From Thermoplasmata archaeon (lineage in GTDB: Archaea > Thermoplasmatota > JAKEGO01), in NCBI GenBank assembly GCA_022615805.1, contig JAKEGO010000001.1:1-11677 (forward strand): 11,677 nucleotides of DNA. Direction: 5' to 3'. Made by a program: the position numbers and the translations under genes. The notes below the pieces were generated by a model, which was not told the DNA's origin, made no database searches, and saw nothing but the letters and a program-made list of their open reading frames with translations. Shown here piece after piece: positions 6,078 to 11,677 of this stretch. How positions within the stretch are numbered: the stretch's first letter is position 1; each line of letters opens with the position of its first letter.

Positions 6078-6980
6078 TCACTTCCTCTTCATTCCCAGTG
6101 ACCTCTGCAGGGCGTGGAGCTTCACCATGATATAGCTTTCGCCGTCCCCGCGGGGGGCGAACACGTCCCAGAGGATGGGCACGATCACCAGGAGGAGCAC
6201 TATCACCGAGACGGCGACGACGCTCGTCCTTGGGGCGTCGCCCTTCAGCGTTCCGGTGGCCCAGAGCTTGATCAGGCCGAACCATGGCAGCTCGCCCCTC
6301 GCCACGCCGTCGATCCACTCGACCTTGACCGGCTCCGGGCATATCCTCGCGTCCGGATGCTGGTCGGCGATGGGGGTCCCAGACCTATCGAAGTTGTTGT
6401 CCCCGCGGGTGATGAAGCCCGAGTGCTTCATGTCCGACGCCTTGACGCTGCGGAGGCCGTACATGGCTAGTTCGTTCCGGAACTCGGTGTAATCGTACAG
6501 GTCGAGCGACGGGACGTCCATCGTCCACTCTGCCGGGTCGTCCGACGAGGCGTCGACCTCGAGCCAGAAGATGGCCCTGTGGATCACGGGCGTGATGGAC
6601 CTCTTGCCCAGGGGGCGATAGACGATCACGTCCCCGTAATCCGAGTAGGTCTCGTAGTCCTTCCCCTCACCCTCCACGTAGGTGGTCACGTCGCCCCTCG
6701 AACCGATGGACTTGACGACGACGATGTCGCCAGTGTCGATGACGTGAAGCGAACTGTCGTCGTCGTGCATCATGCTGCCCGACTCGATGACGACCACCGG
6801 CGGCCACGTGCCGGCGTACCACCACAGAGCGCTCAGGACGACGAGCATCACGACGGCGGCGACCGTGAGGTCGCGCAGCGCCTTGAAGGTCTCGCTGTCC
6901 CGTGCCAGGTACTTCTTCCTGAACGTGGGTTCCGGCTCCGGTTCCTCGTGCCTCCGCTTACTGCGCTTCACCTTGCCCAT
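6078..6980 (-). CDS. Signal peptidase I (archaeal/ER type)
   Basis: Membrane serine protease that removes signal peptides from secreted proteins on the outer face of the membrane. The 300-residue product has a charged cytoplasmic N-terminus (1-35), a membrane helix near 36-57, and the catalytic box ESGSMM with Ser69. GDIVVV follows at about 84-89. VIHR has His134 in place of the bacterial lysine, and TRGDNNFD has Asp194 and Asp198. This Ser-His-Asp set is the archaeal and eukaryotic (Sec11) type. A second hydrophobic helix lies at about 252-272, with a short basic tail. It is longer than many archaeal relatives; the extra length is mainly the 50-residue segment between His134 and the GDNN box. 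It starts the minus-strand operon with FKBP and the hydrolase. The ATG lies about 27 bases from a TATA box without a ribosome binding site, so it is likely leaderless. Confidence 0.93.
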   Translation of the reverse strand: MGKVKRSKRRHEEPEPEPTFRKKYLARDSETFKALRDLTVAAVVMLVVLSALWWYAGTWPPVVVIESGSMMHDDDSSLHVIDTGDIVVVKSIGSRGDVTTYVEGEGKDYETYSDYGDVIVYRPLGKRSITPVIHRAIFWLEVDASSDDPAEWTMDVPSLDLYDYTEFRNELAMYGLRSVKASDMKHSGFITRGDNNFDRSGTPIADQHPDARICPEPVKVEWIDGVARGELPWFGLIKLWATGTLKGDAPRTSVVAVSVIVLLLVIVPILWDVFAPRGDGESYIMVKLHALQRSLGMKRK

Positions 6981-7003
6981 TCGCCCGTGGCATGAGGCGA
7001 ACC

Positions 7004-7011
7004 GTATTTAA
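7004..7011 (-). promoter_or_regulatory. TATA box of the signal peptidase operon
   Basis: Read on the minus strand, TTAAATAC is preceded by CCCAACGC. Its centre is about 27 bases from the ATG at 6980, and no Shine-Dalgarno sequence lies between. This fits a leaderless transcript. It is part of the 127-base divergent region shared with the fibrillarin gene. Confidence 0.65.
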
Positions 7012-7079
7012 GCGTTGGGCATACTTCGCGGCGTCTGGCGCCGGCAGACCTCATCACGGCGCGGGGAACTCCGCAAACC

Positions 7080-7087
7080 CTTTAACC
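7080..7087 (+). promoter_or_regulatory. TATA-like box of the fibrillarin gene
   Basis: CTTTAACC, preceded by CCGCAAACC, lies 24-25 bases (centre) before ATG 7108. GAGGGG (7101-7106) is only one base from the ATG, too close to work as a ribosome binding site, so a leaderless start is more likely. Confidence 0.5.
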
Positions 7088-7107
7088 CGTGGCGCGGTTC
7101 GAGGGGC

Positions 7108-7740
7108 ATGGGCTCCCGCGTCCCGAACGCCTTCGTCAGGCAGGGTCGCCTCTACACGGCCAACCTAGCCAGGGGACCGGCCTACGGCGAGAGGGTGGTC
7201 AGGGCCGACGGGAGGGAGTACCGCGAGTGGTCGCCATCCAGGAGCAAGCTCGCCGAGTACCTCGGCCGTTCCGGGCCATTCCCGATCGCGGAGGACTCCA
7301 GCGTGCTCTACCTCGGCGCCGGCAGCGGGACGACGGTCTCCCACGTCTCCGACATCGTTGCCAGAGGGATGGTCTTCGCCGTCGAGGTGGCACCGATCCC
7401 CTTCTTCCGCCTCCTCGACGTGTCGGCGGAAAGACCGAACGTGGTCCCGGTGCTCGCCGACGCCAGGCGCCCCGAGAGGTACGCACCCATCGTGGGCGGA
7501 ACGGTGGACGCGGTGTACCAGGACGTGTCCCAGCGCGACCAGGTCGACATCTTCAGGAGGAACCTGGACGCCTTCGGCGCCCGGTGGGGCGTCCTCATGC
7601 TGAAGGCGCGGAGCATCTCCCACCGTCCGGCGGACGAGGTCGTCGCCGCGGAGCTCGCGAAGCTTGATGGCCTCGAGGTGACGCCGGTGAACGTGACGGC
7701 ATCGCACCCCGAGCACCGCGCATTCCACGTGGCCCGCTAA
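7108..7740 (+). CDS. flpA: Fibrillarin-like rRNA/tRNA 2'-O-methyltransferase
   Basis: Methyltransferase subunit of archaeal C/D box ribonucleoprotein complexes. It transfers a methyl group from S-adenosylmethionine to the 2'-O of rRNA and tRNA sites chosen by guide RNAs. The 210-residue size is typical. The short N-terminal domain ends in REWSPSRSKLAEYL (39-52), the family's W-x-P-x-RSKL motif. The SAM-binding loop YLGAGSGTTVSHVSD is at 68-82, the acidic strand end AVEVAP at 91-96, VLADARRPE at 115-123, VYQDVSQRDQ at 136-145, and the catalytic-region LMLKARSI with Lys166. The frame is open further upstream to 7015, but family length and the TATA spacing support ATG 7108. Fibrillarin is often next to its partner gene nop5; here it is followed by GINS51 instead. 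The gene is divergent from the signal peptidase operon. Confidence 0.95.
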   Translation: MGSRVPNAFVRQGRLYTANLARGPAYGERVVRADGREYREWSPSRSKLAEYLGRSGPFPIAEDSSVLYLGAGSGTTVSHVSDIVARGMVFAVEVAPIPFFRLLDVSAERPNVVPVLADARRPERYAPIVGGTVDAVYQDVSQRDQVDIFRRNLDAFGARWGVLMLKARSISHRPADEVVAAELAKLDGLEVTPVNVTASHPEHRAFHVAR

Positions 7741-7768
7741 TCTCCCGCCGGGGACCTTCTGGGGCAAC

Positions 7769-7776
7769 TTAATAAA
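7769..7776 (+). promoter_or_regulatory. TATA box of the GINS51-GAN operon
   Basis: TTAATAAA, preceded by GGGGCAAC, lies in the 60-base gap after fibrillarin. Its centre is about 28 bases before ATG 7801. A transcript from this box would begin downstream of the GGAGG at 7781-7785, so that site could only serve read-through mRNA from fibrillarin. This argues for a leaderless start at 7801. Confidence 0.6.
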
Positions 7777-7800
7777 CGAGGGAGGCGGTTGTCCGTGCAC

Positions 7801-8550
7801 ATGGAGGAACCGCTCAATCTCGTCAGGCTCACCGAGCTCCTGCACCTGGAACGCAGGTCGCGGGCCATCGTCCCGAGGAAGGCCTCCCTCCATGCCGAGG
7901 TCACGGCCGCCATCGCCAACGGCGACATATCCCCGGAGGACGCCGAGCGCGCCCTCTCCACCGTGAGGGAAGTGCTTTTCCTCAGGAGCAGGAAGGTCCT
8001 CCTCCTGGCCGCGGACATCCACAGCGGCGGCCAGCCTGAAGCGAAGGGGCTCACGAGCGATGAGCGCGACATCCTCTCGCGGGCGGTGAACCTCCTGAGG
8101 GAGGCGGATCCGTTCAAAGGGTCCTCCGGCGCGCCGACCGTCGAGGCGCCCCCACCCCCCGCACCCGTCCCTGTCCCCGCGGGCGAGACCCACTCCGGAG
8201 CGGGTGTCGCGCCTACCGCGCATGAACTGGAGCCACGCAGGGGCGCAGCCGCAGGGAACGTCGGCGGGAAGGCGGCTCCGGGTCCCGCGCCCGAGGCACC
8301 GCACCCAGCAGCACCCGCCGCGCCCGCTGCGCCATCGACAGATGGACGCGACCCTGCCGCGGTCGCGAAGCGGGCGGCCCCGTGCTCCGGCCACGTGATC
8401 GTCCGGGCGCTCGACGACATCGACTTCGTCAGCCTCGAGCGGACGTACCTGGTCAGGAGGGACGACGTATTCTCCGTGGACCCGGGGACCGCGCAGCTCC
8501 TCGTGAGGTCGGGCAAGGTCGCGGCCGTCGGCCAGGGGGACGCGGTTTGA
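7801..8550 (+). CDS. gins51: DNA replication factor GINS, Gins51-type subunit
   Basis: GINS is part of the archaeal replicative helicase complex with MCM and the Cdc45/RecJ-like protein GAN. From ATG 7801 the protein has 249 residues. Residues 1-107 form the helical A domain (LVRLTELLHLERRSRAI, and LFLRSRKVLLLAA with the basic patch usual before the domain end). Residues 195-245 form the small beta B domain, with IVRALDDIDFVSLERTYLV and RDDVFSVDPGTAQLLVRSGKV. B at the C-terminus is the Gins51 (Sld5/Psf1-like) order. Between them lie about 85 residues rich in Pro, Ala and Gly, an unusually long and probably disordered linker. TTG 7789 and GTG 7795 are alternative starts. The stop overlaps the GAN start in a TTGA, and GAN is the known GINS partner, which strengthens the call despite low primary similarity. 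Confidence 0.85.
   Translation: MEEPLNLVRLTELLHLERRSRAIVPRKASLHAEVTAAIANGDISPEDAERALSTVREVLFLRSRKVLLLAADIHSGGQPEAKGLTSDERDILSRAVNLLREADPFKGSSGAPTVEAPPPPAPVPVPAGETHSGAGVAPTAHELEPRRGAAAGNVGGKAAPGPAPEAPHPAAPAAPAAPSTDGRDPAAVAKRAAPCSGHVIVRALDDIDFVSLERTYLVRRDDVFSVDPGTAQLLVRSGKVAAVGQGDAV
8534..8540 (+). promoter_or_regulatory. Ribosome binding site fixing the GAN start
   Basis: AGGGGGA ends 6 bases before the TTG at 8547. It lies in the last codons of gins51 and supports TTG as the true start of the next gene. Confidence 0.55.
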
Positions 8551-9971
8551 GCCTCCCCGTCGAGGAGGCGGCGGCCCGCCTCGCCGGGCAGGAGAGCGTC
8601 CACATCGTCGCTCACATCGACGCCGACGGCATCGCCGCGGCGGCGGTAGCCGATGCCGCGCTCGAGCGGGCGGGGATCGATCACACCGTGCAGTTCGTGA
8701 AGCAGATGGAGGGGGCGATCGTCGGCGCACTTCCCGACACGTTCCTGTGGTTCGTCGACCTCGGCTCGGGGAGCCTCGATGTCCTCGGGGACCGCAGGTT
8801 CCTCATAACGGACCACCACCCGCCTTCGGGCGCGTGGCCTCCGGTCGACCGCACCCGCGGCGCCGGCCTCGACGCCTTCCTGCCCCCGGACGACAGGTTC
8901 ATGATCAACCCGCACCTCCACGGCCTCGACGGCGCCACCGATGTCAGCGGCGCGGGCGTTGCGTACCTCATCGCTAAGCGCCTGGACCCCCGGAACGCCG
9001 ACCTCGCCGCGATCGCGGTCATCGGGGCGGTGGGCGACCTCCAGGACTCGAGGGACAACCGGCTCGTCGGCATCAACCGCGCGATCCTCGGCGACGCGGT
9101 GGGGAACGGCGACATCGAGGTGGTAACCGACGTGCGCCTCTTCGGCAGGGAGACCAGGCCCGTCCAGAAGTTCCTCGCCTATGCGGACGACCCCGACATC
9201 CCCGGCATCAGGAACGACCCCGGCGCCGCCCTCGAGCTCATCAGGGCTGCGGGTGTCCCTCCGAGAAGGGACGGCGAATGGCGGCCCTGGTCGTCCCTCG
9301 ACGCGGCCGAGCGGCGGAAGGTCTTCTCCGCCGTCACGAAGCGCATGCTCCTGCACGGCCGGACAGGCGAGGACGTGAGGAGGCTCGTCGGCGAGGTCTA
9401 CCTGCTGCGGCGTGAGGCGCCTGGAACGCCGTTCCGCGAGGCGAAGGAGTTCGCCACCGTGCTGAACTCGTGCGGCCGCTACGACCGCGCCGTCGTCGGC
9501 CTGCGCCTGCTGAGGGGGGACGTGGAGGCGAGGGCAAAGGCCCTGGACCTCCTCCAGGCTCACAGACGCAACCTCGTCGACGCGCTGCGGACCGTCGAGA
9601 ACGAGGTCGTCACAAGGGGCGTACTCCAGTTCTTCGACGGCGGCGCGGCCGTCCGCGACACCCTCGTGGGGATAGTCGCGGGGATGCTCCTCTCTTCCGG
9701 GAATGCGGATCCCGGGCTCCCGATCTTCGGGTTCGCCGCAGCCGAGGACAGCGAGGGGCGGAGGATGCTCAAGGTCTCGGCGCGCATGGAGCGTTCGCTG
9801 AGGGGGTCGGTCGACCTCGACCTGGTCGTCCGACAGGCGTCCGCCGCGGTCGACGGCTTCGGCGGCGGGCACGATGTGGCGGCGGGAGGTGCCATCCCGG
9901 ACGGGAGGCGGGACGAGTTCCTCGCCGAGGCGGACCGCATCCTCAGGGGCATGCGGGAGAACGGCGGGTAG
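8547..9971 (+). CDS. DHH-family nuclease, RecJ/Cdc45-like (GINS-associated nuclease)
   Basis: Single-strand-specific exonuclease of the DHH family; archaeal members bind GINS and act as the Cdc45 counterpart in the helicase complex. From TTG 8547 the protein has 474 residues, the usual size. The DHH domain has AHIDADG (His23, Asp25, Asp27), FVDLGSG (Asp71), ITDHH (Asp89, His90, His91) and AVIGAVGDLQD (Asp164). The DHHA1 domain ends in GFGGGHDVAAGGAIP (438-450), which binds the substrate end. All expected metal ligands are present, so it should be catalytically active, unlike eukaryotic Cdc45. The frame is open upstream inside gins51. TTG 8547 is preferred because it follows a ribosome binding site, gives a canonical N-terminus, and forms a TTGA overlap with the gins51 stop. 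This coupling suggests joint synthesis of partners. Confidence 0.93.
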   Translation: MSLPVEEAAARLAGQESVHIVAHIDADGIAAAAVADAALERAGIDHTVQFVKQMEGAIVGALPDTFLWFVDLGSGSLDVLGDRRFLITDHHPPSGAWPPVDRTRGAGLDAFLPPDDRFMINPHLHGLDGATDVSGAGVAYLIAKRLDPRNADLAAIAVIGAVGDLQDSRDNRLVGINRAILGDAVGNGDIEVVTDVRLFGRETRPVQKFLAYADDPDIPGIRNDPGAALELIRAAGVPPRRDGEWRPWSSLDAAERRKVFSAVTKRMLLHGRTGEDVRRLVGEVYLLRREAPGTPFREAKEFATVLNSCGRYDRAVVGLRLLRGDVEARAKALDLLQAHRRNLVDALRTVENEVVTRGVLQFFDGGAAVRDTLVGIVAGMLLSSGNADPGLPIFGFAAAEDSEGRRMLKVSARMERSLRGSVDLDLVVRQASAAVDGFGGGHDVAAGGAIPDGRRDEFLAEADRILRGMRENGG

Positions 9972-10012
9972 AACGCGGGGGATCGAAGGGGAGACGACGG
10001 GAGGCCGATGGA

Positions 10013-10027
10013 CCGGGCGTCGCCCGG
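10013..10027 (+). other. Short perfect hairpin downstream of the GAN gene
   Basis: CCGGGC (10013-10018) can pair with GCCCGG (10022-10027) around a 3-base loop, in the 163-base gap between GAN and the next hydrolase gene. There is no T-run right after it; the nearest T-rich bases are at 10078-10081. It may help end the GINS-GAN transcript or stabilise its 3' end. Nothing else but the next promoter is visible in the gap. Confidence 0.3.
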
Positions 10028-10093
10028 AGGTGAGACCGAGAGCGCCGGTGGAAGGACGTTACGAGGGGATGACCCTCATTTCTACTGCAAAAG

Positions 10094-10101
10094 TTATATA
10101 A
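10094..10101 (+). promoter_or_regulatory. TATA box of the UlaG-like hydrolase gene
   Basis: TTATATAA, preceded by the purine-rich BRE-like GCAAAAG, lies about 37 bases (centre) before the GTG at 10135. That leaves a leader of roughly 10 bases, which would hold the GGAG ribosome binding site at 10127-10130. Confidence 0.7.
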
Positions 10102-10115
10102 TCGGCGTCGGGGAT

Positions 10116-10131
10116 ACTCCCGCGGGGGAGT
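10116..10131 (+). promoter_or_regulatory. Inverted repeat over the start site and ribosome binding site
   Basis: ACTCCC (10116-10121) and GGGAGT (10126-10131) form a perfect 6-base inverted repeat around GCGG. It covers the expected transcription start and the GGAG of the next gene. It could be an operator. If transcription starts upstream of 10116, it could also be a hairpin hiding the ribosome binding site. Confidence 0.35.
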
Positions 10132-10134
10132 CAC

Positions 10135-10767
10135 GTGAGGATAATCTGGCACGGGCACTCATGCTTCGAGGTCCGCGACGAGATATCCATCGTCATCGAT
10201 CCCCACGACGGGAGGTCCATCGGCATCAGGCCGCCGAAGGCCACCGCCGACCTCGTGCTCGTCACGCACGACCACTTCGACCACAACGCCGTGCGGATGG
10301 TCACCGGCCCGGGGACGAAGGTCGTCTCGGAGCCGGGGCGGGTCAAGCGCCACGGCGTGCGCATCGTCGGCATCCCGGCGTTCCACGACGGCGCTGCAGG
10401 GGAGCGCCGCGGAGGGATCACCATCTTCCGCTTCACGGTCGGGGACATCGACTTCTGCCACCTCGGCGATGTGGGGGAGCCCCTCGACCCGCCGAGGCTG
10501 AGGGAGATCGGCGCGGTGGACGTCCTCTTCGTGCCCGCCGGCGGGAGGTTCACCCTCGAGCCCGACGAGGCATGGGAGCTCGCCACGCGCATCGGACCGC
10601 GGGTCATAGTGCCGATGCACTTCGGCGTCGGGGGCATCAGCCTGCCGCTCCAGCCGGTCTCGTCCTTCATCAGGAACGCGGACCGCGTCATCGACGTCGG
10701 GTCGGAGATCGACATAGTCAAGGAGGAACTGCCCGAGGAGCGCGAGGTGTGGGTCTTCAGCCTCTGA
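10135..10767 (+). CDS. Metallo-beta-lactamase-fold hydrolase, UlaG-like
   Basis: A 210-residue metal-dependent hydrolase of the group that includes UlaG (L-ascorbate-6-phosphate lactonase) and the UPF0173 proteins. It opens with MRIIWHGHSCFEV, the standard start of this group. It carries THDHFDH (His45, His47, Asp49, His50), IPAFHD (His84), LGDVG (Asp112) and VPMHFG (His162), so the metal site is complete. Members of this group are common in archaea and mostly uncharacterised; a lactonase or phosphoesterase role cannot be chosen. It starts at GTG 10135 after GGAG and a strong TATA box, so it has its own promoter. The fumarase gene follows after 61 bases without a clear TATA box, so the two may share a transcript. 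Confidence 0.9.
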   Translation: MRIIWHGHSCFEVRDEISIVIDPHDGRSIGIRPPKATADLVLVTHDHFDHNAVRMVTGPGTKVVSEPGRVKRHGVRIVGIPAFHDGAAGERRGGITIFRFTVGDIDFCHLGDVGEPLDPPRLREIGAVDVLFVPAGGRFTLEPDEAWELATRIGPRVIVPMHFGVGGISLPLQPVSSFIRNADRVIDVGSEIDIVKEELPEEREVWVFSL

Positions 10768-10800
10768 CGCGAGGGCGGCGTCAGGGCGCGACCCGGGGAA

Positions 10801-10813
10801 CGCGGTCTCCGCG
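10801..10813 (+). other. Small hairpin before the fumarase ribosome binding site
   Basis: CGCGG (10801-10805) pairs with CCGCG (10809-10813) around TCT, ending just where the GGGAGGG (10813-10819) of the next gene begins. It could influence translation, but short GC hairpins are frequent in sequence of this composition. Confidence 0.25.
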
Positions 10814-10828
10814 GGAGGGATGTGGAAC

Positions 10829-11677
10829 ATGGACAAGGGAACGATATCCTCGGTCGTCGTGGAACTGATGCGGCGCGCGCACTCGCGTCTCCCGTCCGAC
10901 GTGAGGCGGGCGCTCGAGGAGGCGAGGGGGCAGGACCACCCCGGCGCGCGCCTGCAGCTCGACATGATATGCGAGGACATCGACATCGCCGCCCGGGAGG
11001 GCGTCCCGATGTGCGAGGACTCCGGCGTGCCGGTCATCTATGTCGCATTCGGAAGGGTTCCAATGGACGCCGTCGACGTTCTCGACGCGGTCCGGGAGGG
11101 GGTCCGCCTCGCCACCGACGCCGTTCCGTTGCGCCACAACGCCGTCCACCCGCTGACACGCATCAACAGCGGTGGAAACGTCGGCCGTTGGGTCCCGCCG
11201 GTCCACATCGATCCCGTCGACGAGCCATACATCGAGATCACCGTACTCGCGAAGGGCGCGGGCTCCGAGAACATGAGCGCCCTGCGGATGCTGCCGCCGG
11301 TGGAGGGCTCTGCGGGCGTCAAGGCCTTCGTCCTCGAGACGGTCGTGAAGGCAGGTGGCAACCCGTGCCCCCCCATCATCGCCGGCGTGGGTATCGGGGG
11401 CACCTCCGACGCGGCGATGGCCCTCGCGAAGAGGGCACTCCTCAGGCCGATAGACACCTTCAACGAGGACCCGACGGTCGCCCAGCTCGAGGCCGACCTG
11501 AGGCGCGCGCTCTACGACCTGGGCATCGGCCCCATGGGCCTCGGCGGAAGGCCGTCCGTCATCGGCGTGAACGTCGAGCACGCGCACAGCCACCCAGCCA
11601 TGTTGGCCGTAGGCGTGAACGTCCAGTGCTGGGCCGCGAGGCGCGCCGCCGCGAGGATCGAACCCGACGGTCGCGTC
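10829..11677 (+). CDS. Fumarate hydratase class I, alpha subunit (cut by the window end)
   Basis: Iron-sulfur hydro-lyase that interconverts fumarate and malate; in two-subunit forms this part holds the 4Fe-4S cluster. 283 residues are visible and the frame is still open, but the family's alpha subunit is about this size, so little is missing. The three expected cluster cysteines are seen: MCEDSGVPV (Cys62), GGNPCPP (Cys180) and NVQCWAARR (Cys267). Other family motifs are RINSGGNVG (111-119), AKGAGSENMS (141-150) and GVGIGGTSDAA (186-196). Tartrate dehydratase alpha shares these motifs and cannot be wholly excluded; the beta subunit should lie just past the window. ATG 10829 is preferred over ATG 10820 because GGGAGGG (10813-10819) abuts the latter but is 9 bases from the former. 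Confidence 0.93.
   Translation, partial: MDKGTISSVVVELMRRAHSRLPSDVRRALEEARGQDHPGARLQLDMICEDIDIAAREGVPMCEDSGVPVIYVAFGRVPMDAVDVLDAVREGVRLATDAVPLRHNAVHPLTRINSGGNVGRWVPPVHIDPVDEPYIEITVLAKGAGSENMSALRMLPPVEGSAGVKAFVLETVVKAGGNPCPPIIAGVGIGGTSDAAMALAKRALLRPIDTFNEDPTVAQLEADLRRALYDLGIGPMGLGGRPSVIGVNVEHAHSHPAMLAVGVNVQCWAARRAAARIEPDGRV

Noticed and set aside
8122..8380. Frameshift or pseudogene junction in the middle of the GINS51 gene
   Set aside because: The low-complexity stretch keeps one open frame, and both flanking domains are in that same frame, so a linker is the simpler reading.
7165..8730. 521-residue minus-strand frame across fibrillarin and GINS51
   Set aside because: Arg/Pro/Gly-rich shadow that crosses two real genes and the promoter between them.
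7737..9872. 711-residue open frame on the minus strand opposite GINS51 and GAN
   Set aside because: Long antisense frames are common in GC-rich genes; the sense strand encodes clear GINS and DHH motifs and the antisense product has no recognisable domain.

Overview
The window is a GC-rich stretch of an archaeal chromosome. This follows from the genes: a two-repeat TATA-binding protein, the RNA polymerase subunit RpoL, archaeal-type TruD, fibrillarin, a GINS51 replication factor beside a DHH/RecJ-type nuclease (GAN-like), and an archaeal-type signal peptidase with a Ser-His-Asp active site. Several start codons sit about 27-32 bases downstream of AT-rich TATA-like boxes, as in leaderless archaeal transcripts. 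The gene content fits a euryarchaeote-grade lineage. A Thermoplasmatota relative (Methanomassiliicoccales-like or similar) is my best guess, but that is inference and not proven here.

Layout. 1-841: 3' part of a membrane-anchored CARDB-repeat surface protein, followed by a terminator-like hairpin and T-run. 870-1537: an AT-rich promoter with repeated TATA boxes, then tbp. 1604-2248 (minus): a two-domain protein with a RuvC/YqgF-like RNase H fold. 2249-2469: divergent intergenic region with a potentially structured element and the promoter of the next operon. 2470-4379: cupin, rpoL and truD as a tight operon. 4380-4494: convergent gap with a repeated 7-mer. 4495-6980 (minus): operon of signal peptidase I, long FKBP-type prolyl isomerase and metallo-beta-lactamase-fold hydrolase, transcribed in that order. 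7108-7740: fibrillarin. 7801-9971: GINS51 and GAN, translationally coupled. 10135-10767: a UlaG-like metallo-beta-lactamase-fold hydrolase. 10829 to the window end: class I fumarase alpha subunit, cut by the window edge.

How the genes fit together. Most of the window is core information processing: transcription initiation and elongation (tbp, rpoL), RNA modification (truD, fibrillarin), and the replicative CMG helicase accessory factors (GINS51 with GAN). The minus-strand operon handles protein export and folding. The fumarase is central carbon metabolism. The two metallo-beta-lactamase proteins, the cupin and the RuvC-like protein have recognisable folds but no assignable substrate.

I saw no CRISPR array, insertion sequence, tRNA, rRNA, toxin-antitoxin pair or defence island. 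The most interesting points are the tandem TATA boxes in front of tbp, the recurring promoter architecture, the long disordered linker in GINS51 with its TTGA coupling to GAN, and the uncharacterised RuvC-like protein. I do not see evidence for a wholly new system.
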